A stretch of 64,000 nt of DNA from JBFMHP01 sp040752855. GTDB taxonomy: Bacteria > Pseudomonadota > Gammaproteobacteria > RBG-16-57-12. Under the pieces are notes generated by a model. It had not been told where the DNA came from and did not search any database. It worked only from the letters and a program-made list of their open reading frames with translations. The stretch is from NCBI GenBank assembly GCA_040752855.1, contig JBFMHP010000007.1, forward strand, positions 1 through 64,000, given 5' to 3'. Position 1 is the stretch's first letter, and each line of letters opens with the position of its first letter. Made by a program: the position numbers and the translations under genes. Shown in pieces: positions 43,938 through 55,118 of the stretch.

Positions 43938-46784
43938 TCAGAACGCCCCGCTGAGACGCAAATAAAACTGATCTTCTCCGATCTCATCCAATCCGTGCGC
44001 GTAACCGAGGGTCAGGCGCAGGGGTAGGAGATAACCCAGTATGAGATCCGAATGTAATTCACCTCCCACGCCGGCATACCATTGATCAGGGGAGGCGTGT
44101 TCATCCCAGACCGTGCCGGTGTTGTAGAAGAGCGCGCCGGAGAGCTGGGAGAGGCCGATCGGCGGCGCCATCGCGGTGCGTTCGACGCGCCGGAGGGGGA
44201 AGCGCCATTGCAGGTCGAACAGCGCCATGTTGTCGCCGATCAGCTGCGGCAGGCCGTCGTCGTAGCCGCGCAGGGGAAAGTCGCGCTTGTTGAACGGTGG
44301 CGGGAGATTGCCGGCGCCGGGCAGGGTGATGGGGTCGGCCATGGTGCCGCCGAGCGAGTAGGCGGGTGTGCCGCGCTCGCCCAGACCGGCGGCGAGCCGC
44401 GCGCTGAAAACGTGCCGGCCGGGGAGGCGCAGATATTCGCGCCAGTCGAGCTGGGTGGTCTCCCCGTTGTAAACGCCGCCAAAGACGTCATGCCACTGAT
44501 GCGTGAGATTGATGACGCGGCCATCCACCGGACTGATGCCGCGCGGGAAGAAACGGCTGCTGTTGTGGCTCAGCGCGATACCGCCGAGGGAGCTTTTGAA
44601 CGAGGGCATGGGGGCGGCGGTCGGGCCGCGCTCGGCGTCCTTTTCGTTTTCGTACACCAGCCCGAGGTGCAGCGCCCATTGGTGGTCGACGAACAGGAAG
44701 GGGCGTTCGAGATAGGCGTGCACCTCATCATCGTCGCGGATGCGCCGCAGGCTGCCGTCGGCGTTCAGGTAAATGTCTTTCGTGCGCGAGGCAAACAGCG
44801 AAAGCGAAGGTTGCCAGCGATCGTATCGGTAGTACACATAACCCAGCGGCCAGGCGCGCTTGGTGTCGTAGCCGATGGTGGCTTCATAGTAGTGCCGGCG
44901 CAGCGGATCGGTGCCCGAGGTGGTGGCGCCAAACTCGTTGTGCTGCTCGTCGAGGTACCAATACGGGAACCACCAGACGGGCCAAAGGCCCGTGGCCGGT
45001 TGATATGCGGTGATCCGCGCGGTTTCATCGCGGGCCGGGATCGGCGCGGGAACGGCGCTCGCGGCGGGCGGGGCGGCCGCGAGCTGGGTGAGTGGCGTCC
45101 AATGCAGATCATAGCCGCGCGGGCCGAGCTGATTGAAATACAGCCGCTGTCCGTCGGCGCTGACGCTCGGATAGCTGGCGGCCCCGAGTTGCCGGGTAAG
45201 GGCGTGATGCTCGCCGGTGGCGAGGTCGTGCCGGTAGATGTTGAAGACGCCGTCATAATCGGCGCTGTAAACGATCTCGTGCTGGCCGACGAAGCGCGGT
45301 TGCATTTCGATCGCGGCGCCTTCCGTGATGGGCTGCCACTGTCCTGAGGCGAGATCGAACATCGCGAGATTCCAAGAGCCGGTGCAGCGCTTGAGGCTGG
45401 CAACCAGGCGCGCGCCCGCCGCGTCGATGTCGATACCGCCGATGACATCGCCATAGGCCCCCGACCACAGGGTTTTCAGCGGCGCGCCGCGCGCATCGAG
45501 CAAGCGGAGTTCCTGCCGGCCGAGCGCATAGTGCACGGCGATGATGTGGTCCCCATCGGGATGCCACAGCGCCTTTTGGTAACGCCCTCCGTGGGTGAGG
45601 CGTGCGGTGGCGCCGCTGACCGGATCGATGCGGTAGAGATCGTTGAACCAGTTGGTGTTGCGCGTGCGCTCCACTTGAACCAGCAGGATGCCCGCGCGCG
45701 GGTGGGCGTGAAACTGGGCGCCGCGCACCTCGGCGATCGGCTGCGGCGCGGCGCCGCCAGCGGGCAGGCGCATCAGCGTGGCGCGCCGCTCGTCGCTGTC
45801 TTCGATGTAATAGAGGTCGCCGTTGGGCATGGCCTGCGCATAGCCGCTTTCCAGGCCGCTGCGGGTGAGCGCGGTGGAGGAGGTGAGGCCGAGCGCGCGG
45901 ATCTGTTCGACTTCGCCGCTGAATTCCTGCGCGAGGTAGGCATCGAACTCCGTCCACAACGAGGCGAGATCCTTGCCGAGTGTGGCGCGGCTGGTGGTGT
46001 TGATGAAAAACGGCAGCAGGTTCTGGCTGTAGCCGTCGATCCACTGCGCGATGCGCTCCTCGCCATACTGCGCCGCGAGGAAGTTATAGAAATACACGCC
46101 ATACAGATAGGCCGCGGCGCCGCGCGGCCATTCGGTGGTCCCGGCATTGACCTGGGCGAGTGGCTTGATGCCCTCGAGCCATTCCAGGCGCATCATGGCG
46201 CGGAACAGGCTGCTCTGGCCGCGGCCCACGCCGTGCTCGAGATCGGTTTCGACGTGCGTGGCCAAGCCCTCTGTGATCCAGTTGGGCTGAAAGAGGTTGG
46301 GGAAGAGCAGCGGCATGCGCCCGAACACCTGGCGCAAGCCCTTGGGTGCGCCGCGTGCCTTGTCCAGGTGCAGGGTGTGGGTGTATTCGTGGGTGAAGAC
46401 CAGGGTGAGCCAGTCGTCATAGTCCTCCAGGGTGGCGACATCCGACGGCGGGATCGTCAAGATCGTGATGTGATTGCCTGGGAACGGCGTGGCCCAGCCG
46501 TTGGTGAGATCCATGCGGTCGAGCAGCACGACATCGGTGCGCTCCCGAGGCTGCCAGCGCAGGCGTTCGGCAAGGCGGTGATGGACCGGTTCGGCGATCC
46601 CGGCCAGGCGCCGGGCGAGGTCTTCCTCGCCGTCATGAAAATGGATGGCGAAGTGCGGGGTGTGGAGGGTCTGCCAGGTCAGGGCGGGGTCGTGCAGGCT
46701 GGCGGCGCTGACGGGATTGGCGGCGCCTAAGGCCAGGATCAGGAACAACAGAGGGATACATGCGCGGCGCCATGCCTTGGTCAT
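43938..46784 (-). CDS. Zinc metallopeptidase / beta-propeller / outer-membrane barrel protein
   Basis: The 948-residue product has a signal peptide (about 1-27). It then has a gluzincin-like peptidase domain with HEYTH (132-136) and the likely third ligand E172 in WITEGLATH. The middle (about 320-610) has TolB/PD40-like propeller repeats (HPDGDHIIAVHY, SVSADGQRLYFNQLG). The last 320 or so residues are rich in aromatic beta-strands and end in phenylalanine (YLRLSGAF), the outer-membrane insertion signature, resembling BamA/surface-antigen barrels. I know no named gene for this architecture. It probably sits in the outer membrane and acts on peptides or surface proteins. It is single and convergent with the cyclase gene. 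Confidence 0.8.
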   Translation of the reverse strand: MTKAWRRACIPLLFLILALGAANPVSAASLHDPALTWQTLHTPHFAIHFHDGEEDLARRLAGIAEPVHHRLAERLRWQPRERTDVVLLDRMDLTNGWATPFPGNHITILTIPPSDVATLEDYDDWLTLVFTHEYTHTLHLDKARGAPKGLRQVFGRMPLLFPNLFQPNWITEGLATHVETDLEHGVGRGQSSLFRAMMRLEWLEGIKPLAQVNAGTTEWPRGAAAYLYGVYFYNFLAAQYGEERIAQWIDGYSQNLLPFFINTTSRATLGKDLASLWTEFDAYLAQEFSGEVEQIRALGLTSSTALTRSGLESGYAQAMPNGDLYYIEDSDERRATLMRLPAGGAAPQPIAEVRGAQFHAHPRAGILLVQVERTRNTNWFNDLYRIDPVSGATARLTHGGRYQKALWHPDGDHIIAVHYALGRQELRLLDARGAPLKTLWSGAYGDVIGGIDIDAAGARLVASLKRCTGSWNLAMFDLASGQWQPITEGAAIEMQPRFVGQHEIVYSADYDGVFNIYRHDLATGEHHALTRQLGAASYPSVSADGQRLYFNQLGPRGYDLHWTPLTQLAAAPPAASAVPAPIPARDETARITAYQPATGLWPVWWFPYWYLDEQHNEFGATTSGTDPLRRHYYEATIGYDTKRAWPLGYVYYRYDRWQPSLSLFASRTKDIYLNADGSLRRIRDDDEVHAYLERPFLFVDHQWALHLGLVYENEKDAERGPTAAPMPSFKSSLGGIALSHNSSRFFPRGISPVDGRVINLTHQWHDVFGGVYNGETTQLDWREYLRLPGRHVFSARLAAGLGERGTPAYSLGGTMADPITLPGAGNLPPPFNKRDFPLRGYDDGLPQLIGDNMALFDLQWRFPLRRVERTAMAPPIGLSQLSGALFYNTGTVWDEHASPDQWYAGVGGELHSDLILGYLLPLRLTLGYAHGLDEIGEDQFYLRLSGAF

Positions 46785-46850
46785 TGTTAATTCTCGGGTT
46801 TTTGTTGGATGCCCTGCATGATAAGCGATGCCGCCCGATAAACAAAACAG

Positions 46851-47035
46851 TTGACCCGGATATATCACCACGGATCGTAGCGAGGGTGCATAAGGCATTG
46901 AAGATTCGGGGCGCACGGAGCTTCTGACGGTGAAGGCATAGTCGACACTATGTCAAACCGGCAAAAGCGAGTACGTCACGAAGATTCAATGGATTACGCG
47001 GCCGCAGTAGATTCGAGGTGACATATCCGGGTTAA
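46851..47035. repeat. 185-bp imperfect palindrome, MITE-like
   Basis: The ends TTGACCCGGATATATCACC (46851-46869) and its near complement (47017-47035) form terminal inverted repeats. Imperfect pairing continues inward through the whole length to a centre at CATAGT-CGAC-ACTATG (46937-46952). There is no coding capacity. It occupies most of the 318-base gap between the barrel gene and the HDOD gene; the rest shows only the approach to the HDOD start. No clear target duplication is visible. Miniature transposable element or large structured-RNA template are both possible. Confidence 0.75.
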
Positions 47036-47102
47036 AGACCACTGTGCATTGGACGATTAACAATGGGGCAGTGATCACTTTCACACAGAGGCGGTTTTGA
47101 GC

Positions 47103-48668
47103 ATGGTGGGGAGTCAGACAACCCTGGATGTCGTCAAGGAGCGTTTGAACGAGTACGGCGATTTGCCGATCTTCAGCGCGAGCGTCAATCGCATCCAGCT
47201 GGTCAGCGCCGATCCCGAAAGCGATGTCATGCAACTGGCCATGGAGGTGATGAAGGACGCAAGTCTCAGCACCAAGCTGCTCAAGTTGGTCAACTCCCCC
47301 TATTATCATCGCGGCGGCGCGCGCATCGGTTCGGTGGTGCAGGCGGTGATGCTGCTCGGCTTCGACACCATCCGCAACGTCTGTCTGACGCTCAAACTGC
47401 TCGACAGTTTTTCCACCAAGGACAATTCCTCCGAACTCGCCGCCATGCTGGTTCAGAGCTACATTTCGGGCGGCGTGATGCGCGAGGTGGCCAGGAGCGC
47501 CGGCATCGACGACTCCGAACAGTGTTACCTGCTCGGCTTGCTCTACAACCTGGGGGAGATGATCGTCGCCCACACCCTGCCGGACAAATATCTCGAGATC
47601 CAGACACTCAGCAAGGCCCAGGGTGTGGTCTGGGGCAAGGCCCAGCAGTCGGTGTTGCGCACCAATTTCTGCGATCTCGGACAGCACTTGGCCGATGAGT
47701 GGGGCTTTCCTTGTTCGATCGCCAAGGTGCTGGGCATGCCGCCGTCCGACGAGGTGACGCCCGCTTCCAGCAAAAGCGAGTTCAATGCCAAGGTCTCATC
47801 GCGCGTCAATGCGCTCATGGGCAATCTGTATCAGCGCGGGGTGCGCACCAGCCAATCGTATGCCGCGCTGCTGGAGGATATTGCCGAGGTCTCCGGCTTG
47901 GAAAGCGGCGCCGTGCAATCCAGCGTTGAGCGGGCCTTCAAACAGGCCTGTGATCTGGCCGAGGCCTTCAGTCTGAACAAAAAGCTGTTGGCGCCGAAGG
48001 TGGCGCAGACCGGCGATGCGTTGCGCGACCGGATGGCCAAGCAGTTTGCCTACTATGCCAACAGCTCCGGCCCGGTGCACGAGATGGAACTGCCGGACTT
48101 CGATGATGAAGCCGAGTCGGCAGAGGGTAAGGACAAGAAACCCGATGCGCAGGACAACAGGGCCGACGCCGGGTTGCTGCTCAAGTACATCAACGAGCTG
48201 ACGGTGCTGATGGGCAGCAAGGCAACGCTCAACGCCGTGATCCTGAAGATGCTCGAGGGTATCAATGCCGCCTCGGGGTTCGAGCGCGTGGTGCTATGTC
48301 TGCTCAACCCGCAGCGCACGGCGTACGCGGGGCGGATCGCGGTGGGCGCGAATGCCGAGGCGTTGAAGGAGTACTTCAATTTTGCCGTCGACACCGAACG
48401 GGATCTTTTTTCCCAGATCATGATGTTCCATCAGCAGCAATCGGTGGCTGACGTGAAAGAACCCTGCTGGGCGCAGCGCCTGCCGCCGGCCTTCGCGGCG
48501 AAGACCGGCGCCAACGGGTTCGCCGTCTCCTACTTCGGTATCGAGGGTAAGCCCTTGGGGATGGTATATGCAGACATGGGCCTGTCCCAACAGCCGATCG
48601 GCCTGGATCAATATCAGAGCTTCTGCCAGCTTATCTCGCATGCGCGACTGGCACTGCGGGTCCAGTAA
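47103..48668 (+). CDS. HDOD-domain signalling protein with C-terminal GAF-like domain
   Basis: HDOD domains are catalytically dead relatives of HD hydrolases found in bacterial signalling proteins. The HDOD domain spans about residues 12-215 (DASLSTKLLKLVNSPYY, GSVVQAVMLLGFDTIRN). A middle helical region is followed by a GAF-like C-terminal domain (about 370-521). The product has 521 residues from the ATG at 47103; a TTG at 47097 is closer to AGAGG (47087-47091) and may be the true start. It lies alone next to the palindromic element and ends 15 bases from a convergent VOC gene. Its partners are unknown. Confidence 0.85.
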   Translation: MVGSQTTLDVVKERLNEYGDLPIFSASVNRIQLVSADPESDVMQLAMEVMKDASLSTKLLKLVNSPYYHRGGARIGSVVQAVMLLGFDTIRNVCLTLKLLDSFSTKDNSSELAAMLVQSYISGGVMREVARSAGIDDSEQCYLLGLLYNLGEMIVAHTLPDKYLEIQTLSKAQGVVWGKAQQSVLRTNFCDLGQHLADEWGFPCSIAKVLGMPPSDEVTPASSKSEFNAKVSSRVNALMGNLYQRGVRTSQSYAALLEDIAEVSGLESGAVQSSVERAFKQACDLAEAFSLNKKLLAPKVAQTGDALRDRMAKQFAYYANSSGPVHEMELPDFDDEAESAEGKDKKPDAQDNRADAGLLLKYINELTVLMGSKATLNAVILKMLEGINAASGFERVVLCLLNPQRTAYAGRIAVGANAEALKEYFNFAVDTERDLFSQIMMFHQQQSVADVKEPCWAQRLPPAFAAKTGANGFAVSYFGIEGKPLGMVYADMGLSQQPIGLDQYQSFCQLISHARLALRVQ

Positions 48669-48683
48669 CGCGCTGCCATCCGT

Positions 48684-49088
48684 TTACTGGAGCGGCTTTT
48701 CCATTGGTATATAGTTGATGGCCGAGAGCGTCGCCCCTTGCGCATCCTGCAGCACGCAGAAGCGGCCCACGCCGGGGATGTCGGTTGGCGGGACCAGAAT
48801 CGTGGCGCCGAGCTTCTTGGCCTTCGCCGCCGTTTCGTCGGCGCTCTTTACCGTGACATACGTCCCCCAGTAATTGGGCGCGTCCTTGGCCATTGAGGGC
48901 TTTTTCATCATGCCGCCGATCGCGGTGTCGCCCACCTTGATGACCAGGTATTCCGGCCCCCCTTGCATCTTCATCTCCTCCAGGGTCCAGCCGAAGAGCT
49001 GGCCGTAGAACTCCTTGGCCTTTTCGGGCTGGTCGGTGAGCAGTTCGCACCAGCTGAAGGCGCCGAACGTGGTGAATGGACTGTTCAT
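48684..49088 (-). CDS. VOC-family protein (glyoxalase/bleomycin resistance fold)
   Basis: The 134-residue product has two beta-alpha-beta repeats of the vicinal oxygen chelate fold. It begins FGAFSWCELLTDQPEKAKEF and later has GTYVTVKSADETAAKAKKLG and RFCVLQDAQGATLSAINY. Substrate cannot be told from sequence. Members act on small molecules, some only bind them. GGAGAACATCC precedes the ATG. It is convergent with the HDOD gene. Confidence 0.88.
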   Translation of the reverse strand: MNSPFTTFGAFSWCELLTDQPEKAKEFYGQLFGWTLEEMKMQGGPEYLVIKVGDTAIGGMMKKPSMAKDAPNYWGTYVTVKSADETAAKAKKLGATILVPPTDIPGVGRFCVLQDAQGATLSAINYIPMEKPLQ

Positions 49089-49236
49089 GGATGTTCTCCT
49101 CCCGCATTGGGTTCACTAAGCATAGATCAGTACGAGGAGAATGCGATTTCACCCAAGGAAGGTGCGGGTGGAGGACAAACAGCAAGGGGGCGCTGCGGCC
49201 CCCTTGGTGTGCAATGCGGCGTTGATTGCGCCGGTG

Positions 49237-49770
49237 TTACTCGCCGTGGCGGTGGTTCTTCAAGCCTTTCTTTTTGAGCTTCGGCTTCGCTTGATGGGCC
49301 GCCAGGTCGGCGCAGGCAATGCGCGCCTTGTCGGTGTCATGGATGACGATGGAGACCGCGTCGGGGCCGGCAACGAAGTCATTCTTCGCGAAGCCCACGC
49401 CGATGCCGGTTTCGTTGGTGGTGAAGCCCGGCCAGATTTCGTTCACGGCGTCGACGGGGCCGCCGACCACGTGCTGGTAATGTCCGCCGCCGTTGGTGTC
49501 ATTGCACGCCTTGTTGTGGACGTGCACGCCATAGGTGGTGTTGGGGTACAGGCCGCGGACCATGATCTCGACGATGGTGCTGCCGGCTGGCGTCTTGATC
49601 ATCAGGGCCTTGCCAGTGATGTCGTAGGCGCGTTCGACGCCGGAGGCATAGGTGTTGAATTTTCCTTTGCTGACCTGCAGCTCCTCGGTGTCGGCGAAGG
49701 CCGCGGATACCGTCATCAGTGAGAGGCTGCAAATAAGGAATGCTGAACGGGATACAGGATTTTTGATCAT
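49237..49770 (-). CDS. Secreted Cu/Zn superoxide dismutase-like protein, probably copper-only
   Basis: The 177-residue product has a signal peptide (cleavage near SAAFA, residue 26). The copper ligands are present: H83 and H85 (GVHVH), H97 (GGHY) and H144 (VIHD). So are the structural disulfide pair C89 and C153 and the active-site arginine R150 (ARIACADL). The zinc ligands expected after H97 are not recognisable apart from H100. It therefore looks like a copper-only SOD. The C terminus is lysine- and histidine-rich (KPKLKKKGLKNHRHGE). The ATG at 49770 is chosen because GGGGG lies five bases upstream. A related SOD-like domain without enzyme activity is the alternative. Confidence 0.8.
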   Translation of the reverse strand: MIKNPVSRSAFLICSLSLMTVSAAFADTEELQVSKGKFNTYASGVERAYDITGKALMIKTPAGSTIVEIMVRGLYPNTTYGVHVHNKACNDTNGGGHYQHVVGGPVDAVNEIWPGFTTNETGIGVGFAKNDFVAGPDAVSIVIHDTDKARIACADLAAHQAKPKLKKKGLKNHRHGE

Positions 49771-49960
49771 TTGGACCCCCAAAGTTTGCCAAGTGGCGAA
49801 AGTTTACATCCGACCCTATTCCGAAAAGGGTATGGTCATTCTGCTTAAAAATTTGAGCGAATAGCGTGGTGAATATCACACTTTGCTCATGCTTGAATCA
49901 GCCGACCGCACGACTGCGATCGCTAATTATGCTAAGGAAAAAAGGAAATCTATACAAATA

Positions 49961-51277
49961 CTAGCTTAGTGTTTTGATAAAGATTTTGGATTTGCGTTGA
50001 TAGTTATAGAGTTTTTGCTTCTCGACCGGCAGCGCCGCGAGTTCGGACTCGGTGAAACCGCGCTCAATGAACCAGTGCGCCGTGCGGGTGGTCAGCACGA
50101 ACAGCCGCCGGATGCCCTGGTAGACCGCCTGTTGCTCGATGTAATCCAGCAGCGCATCGCCGCGTCCCGCCCCCCGGTAGTCCGGATGGATCGCCAGGCA
50201 GGCGAGTTCGGCGAACTCCGTTTGGGCATAGGGGTAGAGCGCCGCGCAGCCGATGATCATGCCGTCGCGTTCGACCACGGTGAAGCGATCGATCTCCATC
50301 TCCAGCAACTCGCGTGAGCGGCGCACCATGGTGCCGTCGCGCTCAAAGGGAGCGATCAGCTCCAGGATGCCGCCGACGTCCTCGATCTGCGCCGCGCGGG
50401 TGCCCTCGAAGCGGTTGGCGCTGATCAGGGTGCCGATGCCGTCGCGGGTGAACAGTTCCTGCAAGACGGCGCCGTCGACCTGGCGCGGCACAAAGTGGAT
50501 GCGCTCGACGCCATTGCGGCACAGGCCAATGGCGTCCCGCAGGTTGCGCTGGGTGGCCTCGGAAAGTCCGCTTGCCGATTGCAGATAGCGTTCCGCCTCG
50601 CTGACGATCATCTCGTGCACCAGGCGGCCGGACGGATCGAGCAATTCACTGTGGTCGGTGAGATAGATCAGCTTGGCGGCCTTCAGGGCCTTGGCGGTGC
50701 CCACGGCCACGTCCTCGGCGCGCAGATTGAAGACCTCGCCGGTGGGTGAGTAACCGAGGGGTGACAGCAACACGATCGAACCCTGATCGAGCAGCGTGTT
50801 GATGCCGTTGGCGTCTACCCGGCGCACCTCGCCGGTGTGGCAGTAATCGATGCCGTCGTACACGCCCATGGGTTTCGCGGTGACGAAGTTGCCGGAGGCC
50901 ACGCGCAGCCGCGCGCCGGCCATCGGCGAGTTGGACAGCCCCATGGTCAGCAGTGCCTCGATCTCCACCCGCACCGCGCCGACCGCGTGTTTGACGCAGG
51001 AAAGCGCCGTGGCGTCGGTGATGCGCAAGCCCTTGTGATATTGGCTCTCGATACCGTGCAGCTTGAGCTGCTGATCGATCTGGGGGCGCGCCCCGTGTAC
51101 CAGCACCAGCCTCACGCCCAGGCTGTGCAGCAGGGCGATGTCGTGGATCAGATTGGCGAACGAGGCCTCCAGCACGCATTCCCCGCCGAAGGCCAGCACG
51201 AAGGTGCGGCCGCGAAAGGCGTTGATATACGGCGCCGAATTGCGGAACCACTGGACGAATTCGTAGGTCTCTGACAT
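49961..51277 (-). CDS. argA: N-acetylglutamate synthase
   Basis: ArgA makes N-acetylglutamate, the first step of arginine synthesis, with arginine feedback. The 438-residue product has an amino acid kinase-like domain (about 1-290, FRGRTFVLAFGGE and LVHGARPQIDQQL) and a C-terminal GNAT acetyltransferase domain (about 300-438, HPDYRGAGRGDALL). Length fits the proteobacterial ArgA type (443 in E. coli). The ATG at 51277 is preferred over a GTG at 51289. No promoter was convincingly placed. Confidence 0.94.
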   Translation of the reverse strand: MSETYEFVQWFRNSAPYINAFRGRTFVLAFGGECVLEASFANLIHDIALLHSLGVRLVLVHGARPQIDQQLKLHGIESQYHKGLRITDATALSCVKHAVGAVRVEIEALLTMGLSNSPMAGARLRVASGNFVTAKPMGVYDGIDYCHTGEVRRVDANGINTLLDQGSIVLLSPLGYSPTGEVFNLRAEDVAVGTAKALKAAKLIYLTDHSELLDPSGRLVHEMIVSEAERYLQSASGLSEATQRNLRDAIGLCRNGVERIHFVPRQVDGAVLQELFTRDGIGTLISANRFEGTRAAQIEDVGGILELIAPFERDGTMVRRSRELLEMEIDRFTVVERDGMIIGCAALYPYAQTEFAELACLAIHPDYRGAGRGDALLDYIEQQAVYQGIRRLFVLTTRTAHWFIERGFTESELAALPVEKQKLYNYQRKSKIFIKTLS

Positions 51278-51476
51278 CGCACTGAACACACAAACTGTTG
51301 AATGTCCACACTATAAGATGTCTCGAAACGTGAATCCAGCGCGCGCGGCAAAAATGCGGTCCCGCGCTGAGCTGAGCGACGTGCAGCCCAGCGTGCCACG
51401 CGCGTGATGAGCCGGTAAATAATTCCGTGTAGATCCTCGGAGTTAAACATGATCTCGCAGGCGATCGCCGAACACG

Positions 51477-52580
51477 TCACGGTACAACGGCGAGAAAAAG
51501 AAATACGGCGAACAAGACCAAATGCACCGAGCCTTGAAGCACGGTGGCCTGTCCGTGCGACATGGTCATTGTGGAGACCAAGAGTGTCAGCGCCAGGAGA
51601 GCTATCTCCTTTTCTCCCAGGCCAAGTTCCAACGACAGCCCCAGAAAAAGCGACACGGCGGCCACGGCCGGTATGGTCAGGCCGATGGAGGCGAGCGCCG
51701 AACCCAGCGCCAGATTAAAGCTGGTCTGCATGCGATTGCGCACCGCCGCGCGCGCCGCCGCCAAGGTCTCCGGCAGAAGTACCAGCAAGGCGACGGCGAT
51801 ACCGACCACTACGTGCGGCACCGAAAGGGCTTTGACACCATCTTCGATGGTTGGCGCGAGCGTCTTGGCGAGGCCGACGACAGCCGCGAGGGAAAGAACC
51901 AACAAGCCAAGGCTCATTAATACTGCGGAGGTCGGCGGCGTGCCCACCTGAGGCGTTTCCGGCTCTGCCTGCGGCGGCGAAAAATACTCCCGATGTCGCA
52001 CGGTCTGAACGAAAACAAAGAGGCCGTAGAGTGCCAGGGAGACAGTGCCCGCAAAGAGAAGTTGCAGGGGTGAAAGCGTCGGACCCGGTGTAGAGGAGGT
52101 GAATGTGGGCAGCACCAGCACCAAGGTGGTGAGGGTCGCCAGCACCGCCAGCGCCGACGCCGTGCCCTCGACCCGAAAACTGAGTACCCGGTGACGCAAC
52201 GCGCCCAACAACAAGCATAGGCCCACGGTACCGTTTAAGATGATCATCACCGTAGCGAATACCGTATCGCGGACCAGCCCGCTGGCTGCCTCCCCGCCAG
52301 AGAGCATCAGCGCGATGATCAACGCTACCTCGATGACGGTGATGGCCAACGCCAGCACCAGCGTGCCAAAAGGCTCCCCGACGCGAAGCGCGATGACTTC
52401 GGCGTGATGAACCGCGACCGGGACGGTCGCGATCAGGGTGGCGGCGACGACAATGATATGAACCAGGCCCAGGGGGCGGCCCCACACCGCCGCCAGCACG
52501 ATACTCGCCACAATGGGTACGACGATGCCCCAGAACGATGCGGCGGGGGGAAGTTTGCGCAATATGTTTGCTAATGTCAT
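51477..52580 (-). CDS. chaA: Calcium/proton antiporter, ChaA-type
   Basis: The 367-residue protein has about 11 membrane helices in two halves of the cation/proton exchanger superfamily. Each half has an acidic motif, HHAEVIALRVGEPFGTLVLA with VIEVALI in the first and VLLPETLAAARAAVRNRMQ in the second. This agrees with ChaA, which exports calcium, sodium or potassium in exchange for protons. An acidic, proline-rich cytoplasmic loop (PPQAEPETPQVGTPPT) lies in the middle. Ion specificity is inferred. Confidence 0.88.
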   Translation of the reverse strand: MTLANILRKLPPAASFWGIVVPIVASIVLAAVWGRPLGLVHIIVVAATLIATVPVAVHHAEVIALRVGEPFGTLVLALAITVIEVALIIALMLSGGEAASGLVRDTVFATVMIILNGTVGLCLLLGALRHRVLSFRVEGTASALAVLATLTTLVLVLPTFTSSTPGPTLSPLQLLFAGTVSLALYGLFVFVQTVRHREYFSPPQAEPETPQVGTPPTSAVLMSLGLLVLSLAAVVGLAKTLAPTIEDGVKALSVPHVVVGIAVALLVLLPETLAAARAAVRNRMQTSFNLALGSALASIGLTIPAVAAVSLFLGLSLELGLGEKEIALLALTLLVSTMTMSHGQATVLQGSVHLVLFAVFLFLAVVP

Positions 52581-52883
52581 GGCAGGGTTCTACACGAGGG
52601 CTGGTCGGTGTGCCTATTTTTTTGTGCCTTCCCTACATTATGAGATATTTCTGGGTAATCGGATATCAGGCTGTCGGTCGGTCTGTATGTAAAGTCGGGT
52701 ATCCAGCCCAGTCTCACGGAAGCATGGGGCGATGCTAACATATGGACGCTCTGAACAATTCCATCCTGGAATTTTCAGAATGCGCGCATCCGTGTGCCGC
52801 AGGAACTTCTAATAAATCAGAGGTTCGATATTTTTGGACGCAGGAATTTCATGGCTTCCTTAAAGCCTGTATCTTAAAGCATC
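52581..52883. other. Divergent chaA/copA intergenic region with a dyad
   Basis: No gene is seen in these 303 bases. A long dyad lies at 52751-52778: CTGAA, one unpaired C, AATTCCA, TCC, TGGAATT, TTCAG. A smaller hairpin (GGCTT at 52853-52857, AAGCC at 52863-52867) comes just before copA, along with two TTAAAGC copies. No CueR-type box was recognised, so copper control of copA is not evident from sequence. Confidence 0.45.

Positions 52884-55117
<2,234 letters not shown>

Positions 55118-55118
<1 letters not shown>

Noticed and set aside
52581..52883. CueR-type operator of copA
   Set aside because: No ACCTTCC-type inverted repeat was found; only an unrelated dyad is present.
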